10,483 nucleotides of DNA from Anaerolineaceae bacterium (GTDB taxonomy: Bacteria; Chloroflexota; Anaerolineae; Aggregatilineales; Phototrophicaceae): NCBI GenBank assembly GCA_020634115.1, contig JACKCH010000002.1:1-10483 (forward strand), in the 5' to 3' direction. Of the stretch, positions 5,096 through 10,483 are shown piece after piece. How positions within the stretch are numbered: position 1 is the first letter of the stretch; every line of letters starts with the position of its first letter. Position numbers and translations under genes: made by a program. The notes under the pieces are model-generated. The model saw only the letters and a program-made list of their open reading frames with translations. It ran no database searches and had not been told where the DNA came from.

Positions 5096-6153
5096 TGGCG
5101 ACACGCATCACCCCAGCGACACTGGAGGCGCTGCTGCATGACCTGGTCGCTATTCCCAGTCCATCTCACGATGAATCTGGGGCCGTCCAACACCTTGTCT
5201 CCTGGATGGCGGCAAATGGTTTTGACGAGGCATTTGTGGATGCCGCCGGTAATGCTGTCGGGATACGTGGTGCGGGATCGCGGGACATCGTGCTGCTCGG
5301 TCATATTGATACCTTTGGTGGGATGCCGCCCGTGCGTGTCGAAGACCGCCGCCTGTATGGGCGCGGCGCGGTGGATGCCAAAGGATCGCTTTGCACCTTT
5401 GCGGCGGCGGTTGCTCAGGCTGAATTGCCGCTGGATACGCGCTTGATTGTGATTGGCGCGGTAGAAGAGGAGGCCCGTTCGAGCAAGGGCGCCCGATTTG
5501 CCGCCGAACAGTACCAACCGGCGCTATGCATCATCGGGGAACCATCGGCCTGGGATCGCATGACTCTCGGCTACAAAGGGCGTTTGCTGCTGCGTTGGCG
5601 CTGGGAAGGCGCATTAGCCCACAGTGCGTCTCAGGTTGCCAGCCCGCCGGAACATGCTGTCGCCTTCTGGGAGCGGGTTACACGTTATGCTGCTGAAGTC
5701 AACGCGGAGTGTGACTCCCTGTTCAATCGTTTAGATGTTACGTTACAACAGATCAACAGCGGACAGGACGGTGCATATGGTTGGGCAGAGGCACTGGTGG
5801 GTTTCCGTCTGCCGCCGGACATTGACCCGCACGAACTGGCTGCCGTGTTCACAGCACACGCTGGCGATGCGATTATTGAAGCCCGTGGACACGAACGCGC
5901 CTACCTTGCCCCGAAGGATACCGAACTGGCACGAGCGATGCGTCGTGCCATCCGCGAACAGGGGGGTAGGCCAACCTTCGTTCTTAAGACTGGTACGTCG
6001 GATATGAATGTCGTCGCTCCGGTCTGGAACTGCCCGATTCTGGCGTATGGCCCGGGCGATTCGTCGCTCGACCATACACCCAATGAACATCTTGATCTCG
6101 ATGAATATCTGCGTGCTGTCGCGGTTCTGACCGGCGCACTCAGCAGCCTGTAG
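5092..6153 (+). CDS. lysK: LysW-lysine hydrolase LysK (M20 family)
   Basis: LysK cleaves the isopeptide bond of LysW-lysine, releasing lysine and regenerating LysW. It is a zinc (or cobalt) dependent M20 family carboxypeptidase-like enzyme. The 353-residue product has the family residues in order: H71 in LGHIDT with D73, bridging D95 in YGRGAVDAKG, the E125-E127 triplet in GAVEEEARSS (catalytic base and metal ligand), GEPSAWDRM, GYKGRLLLRW at the start of the dimerisation lid, TGTSDMN, and H328 in LDHTPNE. The start ATG 5092 overlaps the lysJ stop; an adjacent ATG at 5095 is an equally possible start. It closes the LysW-bound half of the pathway; the genes that follow make the aminoadipate precursor. 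Confidence 0.93.
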   Translation: MMATRITPATLEALLHDLVAIPSPSHDESGAVQHLVSWMAANGFDEAFVDAAGNAVGIRGAGSRDIVLLGHIDTFGGMPPVRVEDRRLYGRGAVDAKGSLCTFAAAVAQAELPLDTRLIVIGAVEEEARSSKGARFAAEQYQPALCIIGEPSAWDRMTLGYKGRLLLRWRWEGALAHSASQVASPPEHAVAFWERVTRYAAEVNAECDSLFNRLDVTLQQINSGQDGAYGWAEALVGFRLPPDIDPHELAAVFTAHAGDAIIEARGHERAYLAPKDTELARAMRRAIREQGGRPTFVLKTGTSDMNVVAPVWNCPILAYGPGDSSLDHTPNEHLDLDEYLRAVAVLTGALSSL

Positions 6154-6166
6154 AGGAACGAACCAC

Positions 6167-7309
6167 ATGCCACTTGATAACTACCACATTATTGAAAGTA
6201 CATTGCGCGAAGGTGAACAATTCAGCACCGCCACGTTCACCACTGCCCAGAAGATCGAAATCGCGGCGCTGCTGGATGATTTTGGCGCGGAGATGCTGGA
6301 AATGACCTCGCCATGTGCTTCGCCGCGCAGCCGATCGGACATTCGGGCAATTCTTGAACAGGGTTTTAACGCCCGCATCCTGACGCATATCCGCTGCGAC
6401 ATCAATGATGCCCGCATCGCGCTGGATACCGGCGTGCATGGGATAGATGTGGTGATTGGCACGTCGCCGAAGTTGATGCAGCACAGTCACGGGATGACGA
6501 TTCGCCAGATTATTGATCGTGCTGCCGAGGTGCTGGCCTATATTCGCGAACAGTCCCCGGACGTTATTCTGCGCTTCAGCACCGAGGACAGCTTCCGCAG
6601 CCGCGAAAGCGACCTGCTGCGGGTGTACCTGGCAGTAGCCGATATGGGTTATGTGAACCGATTGGGGATTGCCGATACAGTTGGTGTCGCCACGCCGACC
6701 CAGGTCTACCGTCTCACGGATGAGCTGGTGCGGCTGACTGGGCTGGATATTGAGTTTCATGGGCATAATGACAGTGGCTGTGCGATTGCCAACGCTTATG
6801 CCGCCCTGGAAGCCGGGGCGACTCACATTGATACGACCATCCTGGGGATTGGTGAGCGCAACGGCATCACGCCACTGGGCGGGCTGGTCGCCCGGCTGTA
6901 CACACTGAACCCGGCTTACGTGACGAAATACCGTCTGGAATTGGTTGCCGATCTGGATAGACTGATTGCCGGGTACTGTGGTCTGGATATTCCATTCAAT
7001 AACTATATCACTGGAAGCAGTGCCTTTATCCACAAAGCCGGAATTCATGCCAAAGCAGTGCTGGCCGATCCCCAGACCTACGAGGTGATTGACCCCTCGG
7101 ATTTTGGCCTGAACCGTGAAATCGCTATCGGTCACCATCTGACCGGGTGGAATGCGGTTCGCAGCCGGGCAGAGGCATTGGGCTTGCAGATTGACAACGA
7201 CACGCTGCGTGACATTACCCGACACATCAAAACGCAGGCGGATAACGTTGCCCTGAGCGCCGCTGAGATTGACACAATACTCCGACAGGCAGGAGAGGCC
7301 AGCCTATGA
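6167..7309 (+). CDS. lys20: Homocitrate synthase
   Basis: This enzyme makes the first committed step, condensing 2-oxoglutarate with acetyl-CoA to homocitrate. The 380-residue product has the DRE-TIM barrel signature in its homocitrate synthase form, STLREGEQF (residues 11-19, with R14 and E15), metal ligands H198 and H200 in FHGHND (D202), and GIGERNGITPLGGL, the second family signature. The C-terminal part is a short lid (HKAGIHAKAVL) rather than the large LeuA regulatory domain of isopropylmalate synthases, as in Thermus and fungal homocitrate synthases, which are commonly inhibited by lysine competing with 2-oxoglutarate. AGAGGAA (6152-6158), overlapping the lysK stop, is the ribosome site for ATG 6167. 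The gene is also called hcs or lysS in various genomes. Confidence 0.93.
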   Translation: MPLDNYHIIESTLREGEQFSTATFTTAQKIEIAALLDDFGAEMLEMTSPCASPRSRSDIRAILEQGFNARILTHIRCDINDARIALDTGVHGIDVVIGTSPKLMQHSHGMTIRQIIDRAAEVLAYIREQSPDVILRFSTEDSFRSRESDLLRVYLAVADMGYVNRLGIADTVGVATPTQVYRLTDELVRLTGLDIEFHGHNDSGCAIANAYAALEAGATHIDTTILGIGERNGITPLGGLVARLYTLNPAYVTKYRLELVADLDRLIAGYCGLDIPFNNYITGSSAFIHKAGIHAKAVLADPQTYEVIDPSDFGLNREIAIGHHLTGWNAVRSRAEALGLQIDNDTLRDITRHIKTQADNVALSAAEIDTILRQAGEASL

Positions 7310-8562
7310 CCGGGTATACCTTTGTTGAAAAAGTCCTGGCACGGGCTGCCGGCCTGGACTCCGTGCGGGCGGGGGATGTGGTTGATGTGCGTCCCGATAT
7401 GGTGTTCAGCCACGACAATACAGCGGCCATCCGGCGCATTTTTGAGACTACTGGCGCGACTCGCATCGTTCGGCCTGAACGGGTAGTCTTTACCCTTGAC
7501 CATGCTGTGCCTGCACCGACCACCCGTCACGCACAGAATCACGCAGAAATCCGCGAGTGGGTGGGTTTGCAGGGTGTCCCGAACTTCTTTGAAGTCGGGC
7601 GCGGCATCTGTCACCAAGTGATTAGTGAAGAAGCCCTGATCCTGCCAGGAGAAACGATTTTTGGCTCGGATAGTCACAGCACACATTTCGGCTGGCTGGG
7701 CGCATTCGGCATGGGTGTAGGGCGCACCGAGATGGCGGCGCTGTGGGCGACGGGCGAACTGTGGATTCGCGTGCCAGAGGCGGTACGGATATCAGTCAGT
7801 GGCGCGCTGCGCTGCGGTGTGACTGCTAAAGACCTGGCGCTGCATATCATTGGCCGCTGGGGCGCGGATGGCGCAGCCTACCGCTCGTTGGAATTCGCCG
7901 GGGATACCATCAGCACGTTATCACTGGACGAACGTGCCGTTATCCCGAATATGATGGCTGAGTTCGGGGCGATGAACGCCTATCTGCCACCGGATGATGC
8001 CATATTTGCCTACCTGAAAGATAAGCGTAGCCGTGATTACATGCCGATCTATCCCGATACTGATGCAGCCTATAGTGCGTCTTGGGAAATTCAGGCAGAG
8101 GAAATTTATCCATCGGTTGCGCTTCCTCATAGTCCCGACCAAGTCGTCAGCCTACCGGAAGCAGCAGGCAAACCGATTCAGCAGGCTTTTCTGGGGACAT
8201 GCACTAACGGACGTTATAGCGACCTGGAAGCGGCAGCACGAGTTGTAGCTGGCCGCCGAGTGAAAATCCGGTTGATTGTCATCCCGGCCAGTTCACAGGT
8301 TTTACAACAGGCAATTCAGTCGGGCGTGCTGGCGACATTAATCGAAGCCGGGGCGACGATTGGTACGCCGGGATGTGGCCCGTGCATGGGCAATCACATG
8401 GGTATTCCCGCGCCGGATGAAGCGACCATCAGTACCGGTAACCGTAATTTCCGCGGGCGTATGGGCACACCGGATGCGCCTGTTTACCTGGCGAATCCCT
8501 ATGTGGTTGCGGCCAGCGCCCTGACCGGTTGTATCAGCGATCCACAGGAATTTCTATCATGA
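7306..8562 (+). CDS. lysT: Homoaconitase large subunit
   Basis: The large subunit of the [4Fe-4S] isomerase that converts homocitrate, via cis-homoaconitate, to homoisocitrate. The 418-residue product is of LeuC/HacA (split aconitase) type. The iron-sulfur cluster ligands are all present: C299 in LGTCTNGR and C357xxC360 in GTPGCGPCMGNH. Other family segments are FSHDNTAAI near the N-terminus, DHAVPAP, GSDSHSTHFGWLGAFGMGVG and the closing NPYVVAASAL. The ATG overlaps the homocitrate synthase stop (ATGA at 7306-7309), and the next gene is its small subunit. Isopropylmalate isomerase (LeuC) is the main alternative, but pathway neighbours on both sides favour homoaconitase. Also called hacA. Confidence 0.92.
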   Translation: MTGYTFVEKVLARAAGLDSVRAGDVVDVRPDMVFSHDNTAAIRRIFETTGATRIVRPERVVFTLDHAVPAPTTRHAQNHAEIREWVGLQGVPNFFEVGRGICHQVISEEALILPGETIFGSDSHSTHFGWLGAFGMGVGRTEMAALWATGELWIRVPEAVRISVSGALRCGVTAKDLALHIIGRWGADGAAYRSLEFAGDTISTLSLDERAVIPNMMAEFGAMNAYLPPDDAIFAYLKDKRSRDYMPIYPDTDAAYSASWEIQAEEIYPSVALPHSPDQVVSLPEAAGKPIQQAFLGTCTNGRYSDLEAAARVVAGRRVKIRLIVIPASSQVLQQAIQSGVLATLIEAGATIGTPGCGPCMGNHMGIPAPDEATISTGNRNFRGRMGTPDAPVYLANPYVVAASALTGCISDPQEFLS

Positions 8563-9053
8563 TGACGACTCACCGCGTGTGGGTATATGGCGACCATGTC
8601 AATACCGACGTGATTTTCCCAGGCAAATATACCTATACGCTCAAGACGCCAGAGGAAATTGCCAGCAAGGCACTGGAAGATTTGGATCCGACCTTCGCGG
8701 CTCAGGCACGGGCAGGGGATGTAATCGTCGCAGGGCGTAACTGGGGGTGCGGTAGCAGCCGAGAGCAGGCTGTCACCGCGCTCAAATATGCCGGAATCAC
8801 GATGGTGATCGCCACCAGTTTCAACGGCCTGTACTATCGCAACTGCATTAATCAAGGGGTATGGCCGGTGGTGTGCCCGGGGTTGGTCGAATATTTTCAG
8901 AGCGGCGACACCATTCAGGTTGATCCAGAGAACAGCTTAATTCTGGCGGGCGGTGAGACCTTCACCATGCCGCCACTGCCGGAGAGTGTACGGGCGATTT
9001 TGAATGCCGGGGGACTCGTCCCCATGCTGCAAGCGCGTTTCCAGGGGGCATAA
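8559..9053 (+). CDS. lysU: Homoaconitase small subunit
   Basis: Small, swivelling subunit of homoaconitase (LeuD/HacB family), 164 residues, about the family's usual length. It shows the substrate-loop region NTDVIFPGKYTYTL (residues 15-28), where the residues after the lysine help set substrate choice between homoaconitate and isopropylmalate, and GRNWGCGSSREQA (59-71), the conserved active-site segment with the serine that contacts substrate. It also has the usual FYRN-like segment (LYYRNCINQG). ATG 8559 overlaps the large subunit stop at 8560-8562; an ATG immediately after it (8562) is an alternative. The 4-base overlap suits equal production of the two subunits. Also called hacB. Confidence 0.92.
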   Translation: MMTTHRVWVYGDHVNTDVIFPGKYTYTLKTPEEIASKALEDLDPTFAAQARAGDVIVAGRNWGCGSSREQAVTALKYAGITMVIATSFNGLYYRNCINQGVWPVVCPGLVEYFQSGDTIQVDPENSLILAGGETFTMPPLPESVRAILNAGGLVPMLQARFQGA

Positions 9054-9054
9054 C

Positions 9055-10005
9055 ATGGGATTCGCTGTTACCTTTATTTCGGGAGATGGTATCGGTGCGG
9101 AGGTGATTCCGGCGGCGCAGCAGGTATTGGAGGCCCTTCGCCTACCAGTCGATATCCAGCACGCTGAAGCCGGTTTCGCCACGTTTGAGCAGCGGGGGAG
9201 TGCCTTGCCGGATGACACACTTCGCCTGTGTGAAAACAGCAGTGCCGTGCTGTTCGGCGCGACGCAGTCACCAATGGCTAAAGTGGCGGGGTACAACAGC
9301 CCGATATTGCAGTTACGGCGGCATTTTGACCTGTATGCCAATCTGCGCCCGGCACGCCGGGGAGATATTGATATGCTGATTGTACGAGAGAATACCGAAG
9401 GGTTGTACAGCCACCGAGAGCATGTTTCCGAGGATGGCCGCACCGCAATAGCGGAACGAGTCATTACCGAGAAGGCCTCACGGCGAATCGTGCAGACCGC
9501 CTGCGAGATGGCGATGAAGCGGCGACGCAAGTTGACGATTGTCCACAAGGCGAATGTACTGAAAGAAACCTGCGGCCTGTTCCGCGAGGCGGCTTTTGAC
9601 GTTGTGAACCAGTTTCCGGATTTGACTGTGGACGAAATGCTGGTTGATTCCTGTGCGATGCGGTTGGTGATGACTCCTGAAGGATTCGACGTATTGGTGA
9701 CGACCAATCTATTCGGGGACATTCTGAGTGACCTGGCCGCCGGGCTGACAGGTGGATTGGGTCTCGCGCCGTCGGCGAACGTCGGTACAGGAGTGCCGGT
9801 GTTCGAGCCAGTGCATGGCAGCGCGCCGGATATAGCAGGACACGGAATCGCTGACCCTCGTGCCACGATTCTGAGCCTGGGGCTGCTGCTCAATCATCTC
9901 GGTTTTGTGGAGCAGGCCACCCGGATCACTGAAGCCGCCTATCATACCGAACACACCGGCAACACCGCGCAGACAACACAGGCAATTATACGGGCGCTTG
10001 GGTGA
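9055..10005 (+). CDS. hicdh: Homoisocitrate dehydrogenase
   Basis: A beta-decarboxylating dehydrogenase that oxidises homoisocitrate to 2-oxoadipate with NAD+ (a Mg2+/Mn2+-dependent reaction). The 316-residue protein has the family motifs: SGDGIG at the N-terminus, LRRHFDLYANLRP (arginines that bind the substrate), ENTEGLYSHREH (112-123) with Y118 as probable acid, K165 in VHKANVLKE, D222 and D226 in GDILSDLAAG as metal ligands, and HGSAPDIAG (254-262) in the cofactor site. The start ATG 9055 lies one base after the lysU stop. It is somewhat shorter than Thermus HICDH because of a compact C-terminus. Isopropylmalate or isocitrate dehydrogenase are alternatives by sequence, and enzymes of this group are often promiscuous; the operon context supports homoisocitrate. 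Also called lys12. Confidence 0.9.
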   Translation: MGFAVTFISGDGIGAEVIPAAQQVLEALRLPVDIQHAEAGFATFEQRGSALPDDTLRLCENSSAVLFGATQSPMAKVAGYNSPILQLRRHFDLYANLRPARRGDIDMLIVRENTEGLYSHREHVSEDGRTAIAERVITEKASRRIVQTACEMAMKRRRKLTIVHKANVLKETCGLFREAAFDVVNQFPDLTVDEMLVDSCAMRLVMTPEGFDVLVTTNLFGDILSDLAAGLTGGLGLAPSANVGTGVPVFEPVHGSAPDIAGHGIADPRATILSLGLLLNHLGFVEQATRITEAAYHTEHTGNTAQTTQAIIRALG

Positions 10006-10124
10006 GTTACGGCCAGCTCCAAAAGCTCCTTCACTAGATGAGAATACGATGCTTTTCACGGAGATGGCGTAGCCAATGAGAGTAGAATGCCTGTCACTCT
10101 CGAACAAGACTATAGGGTAAATAA

Positions 10125-10160
10125 CTTCTCAATTTTAGCCGAGAAGCTCTTTTCTTTTCC
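10125..10160 (+). terminator. Weak candidate terminator of the lysine operon
   Basis: CTTCTC (10125-10130) and GAGAAG (10141-10146) can form a 6-bp hairpin with a 10-base loop, followed by the T-rich tail CTCTTTTCTTTTCC. The stem is weak and the tail interrupted, so this may end transcription only partly. It is the best candidate between the last lysine gene and the next promoter. Confidence 0.4.
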
Positions 10161-10223
10161 TCCTTCCTCCATTTTGTCCTATGAAATCTTTTTACTTCTC
10201 GTCCGAGCGTATTGATTTCGTCC

Positions 10224-10236
10224 CGTATCACATACG
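10224..10236. repeat. Small dyad CGTAT-CAC-ATACG
   Basis: CGTAT (10224-10228) and ATACG (10232-10236) are separated by CAC, with an outer CGT/ACG (10219-10221 and 10237-10239) pairing if two bases are bulged. It lies just upstream of the possible promoter of the next gene and could be an operator, but this is only positional inference. Confidence 0.3.
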
Positions 10237-10240
10237 ACGT

Positions 10241-10268
10241 TTCAAATAAGCGTCTTCAGGACTACAAT
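10241..10268 (+). promoter_or_regulatory. Possible promoter of the downstream membrane-protein gene
   Basis: TACAAT (10263-10268) is a five-of-six -10 match, preceded after 16 bases by TTCAAA (10241-10246), a four-of-six -35 match. Transcription would start near 10275, about 46 bases before the GTG start at 10321. Consensus matching only. Confidence 0.28.
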
Positions 10269-10320
10269 AGCGCCCCGATACGCTCATCGCCCGTTGTAAG
10301 CCCAGTTAGGGGATACCTTT

Positions 10321-10483
10321 GTGTCGAAGCTTGCAAAAGACAGTACCATAACCCTTGCCAACCGGTTAGTCTACATCCCCGTCGCAATGATAATGAATAT
10401 CCTGATTGCTCGGCATCTTGGCCCTTCCCTTCAGGGTTCATATCAATTCGTCATCCTTATCATGAATGTGGTTAGTCTGTTTT
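10321..10483 (+). CDS. Putative polysaccharide flippase / Wzx-type membrane protein, N-terminal fragment
   Basis: A frame starting at GTG 10321 is open to the end of the window (54 codons). The upstream in-frame stop is TAA 10297-10299, so GTG is the first good start, and AGGGGA (10308-10313) gives a strong ribosome site 7 bases away. The protein begins with a short polar stretch (VSKLAKDSTITLANR; initiator read as Met), then a hydrophobic helix VYIPVAMIMNILIA, the segment RHLGPSLQGSYQF, and a second hydrophobic helix VILIMNVVSLF. Two helices split by an ARxLGPxxxGxYxF motif is the typical N-terminus of oligosaccharide or polysaccharide flippases (Wzx/MurJ-like MOP superfamily), which move lipid-linked sugars across the membrane. 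The assignment rests on a fragment, so a related multidrug exporter is possible. It belongs to a different transcription unit from the lysine genes. Confidence 0.7.
   Translation, partial: MSKLAKDSTITLANRLVYIPVAMIMNILIARHLGPSLQGSYQFVILIMNVVSLF

Larger units (their letters stand above)
10006..10320. other. Non-coding spacer between the operon and the next gene
   Basis: No convincing gene lies here. The stretch contains a small hairpin GAGAGT (10078-10083) with ACTCTC (10096-10101), a weak terminator candidate (10125-10160), a pyrimidine-rich tract (about 10147-10180), a GAGCGTAT/ATACGCTC inverted repeat (10205-10212 and 10278-10285), an inner CGTAT-CAC-ATACG dyad (10224-10236) and a possible promoter. 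GGCGTAGCC and TCACTCTCGAA, seen upstream of the operon, recur here in a different order. An 87-residue ORF from 10212 is rejected because a better-supported gene overlaps it in another frame. Confidence 0.55.

Noticed and set aside
10212..10475. Plus-strand ORF of 87 codons
   Set aside because: No ribosome site, odd composition rich in Ser, Pro, Arg and His, and overlaps the flippase-like frame that has a strong ribosome site and membrane helices.

Overview
The window is dominated by one compact plus-strand operon for lysine synthesis by the LysW carrier-protein version of the alpha-aminoadipate (AAA) pathway. It encodes nine recognisable enzymes and the LysW carrier: lysW, lysX, lysY, lysZ, lysJ, lysK, homocitrate synthase, the two homoaconitase subunits and homoisocitrate dehydrogenase. 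This pathway is known mainly from Thermus/Deinococcus, some other deep-branching bacteria such as Chloroflexota, and archaea. The bacterial-type intrinsic terminators, Shine-Dalgarno sites, a histidine kinase and a flippase-like gene point to a bacterium. A mesophilic or moderately thermophilic Chloroflexota is my best guess from general gene content, but this is an inference without a database search.

Layout. Bases 1-213 are the C-terminal end of a sensor histidine kinase. Bases 214-1031 hold no conventional gene. The first part (214-633) shows only a few short repeats. The second part (about 634-997) appears to be a transcribed leader with two transcription attenuators in tandem. Each has a short ORF with a lysine-codon cluster (KKAKK at 720-734; KKKCKK at 886-903), a hairpin joining the Lys codons to sequence after the stop codon, a 9-bp antiterminator pairing, and an intrinsic terminator (805-822 and 961-991). 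The operon runs from 1032 to 10005, with junctions of 4-base overlap or 1-13 base gaps, so it should be one transcript with translational coupling. Bases 10006-10320 are non-coding, with a weak terminator candidate, dyad symmetries and a possible promoter. At 10321 a GTG-started gene begins, preceded by a strong AGGGGA site; it looks like the N-terminus of a polysaccharide flippase-type membrane protein and runs off the window.

How the genes work together. Homocitrate synthase condenses 2-oxoglutarate with acetyl-CoA. Homoaconitase (large and small subunits) and homoisocitrate dehydrogenase convert the product to 2-oxoadipate. An aminotransferase, which is not in this window, would give alpha-aminoadipate. 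LysX attaches alpha-aminoadipate to the C-terminal Glu of LysW, LysZ phosphorylates it, LysY reduces it to the semialdehyde, LysJ transaminates it to LysW-lysine, and LysK releases lysine. Lysine supply is then probably read out by translation of the two leader peptides: lysine-starved ribosomes stall and let RNA polymerase pass each terminator.

The most interesting item is the double lysine attenuator. Leader-peptide attenuation of the lysine cluster has been described for Thermus thermophilus, but two complete lysine attenuators in series ahead of lysW are unusual to my knowledge.
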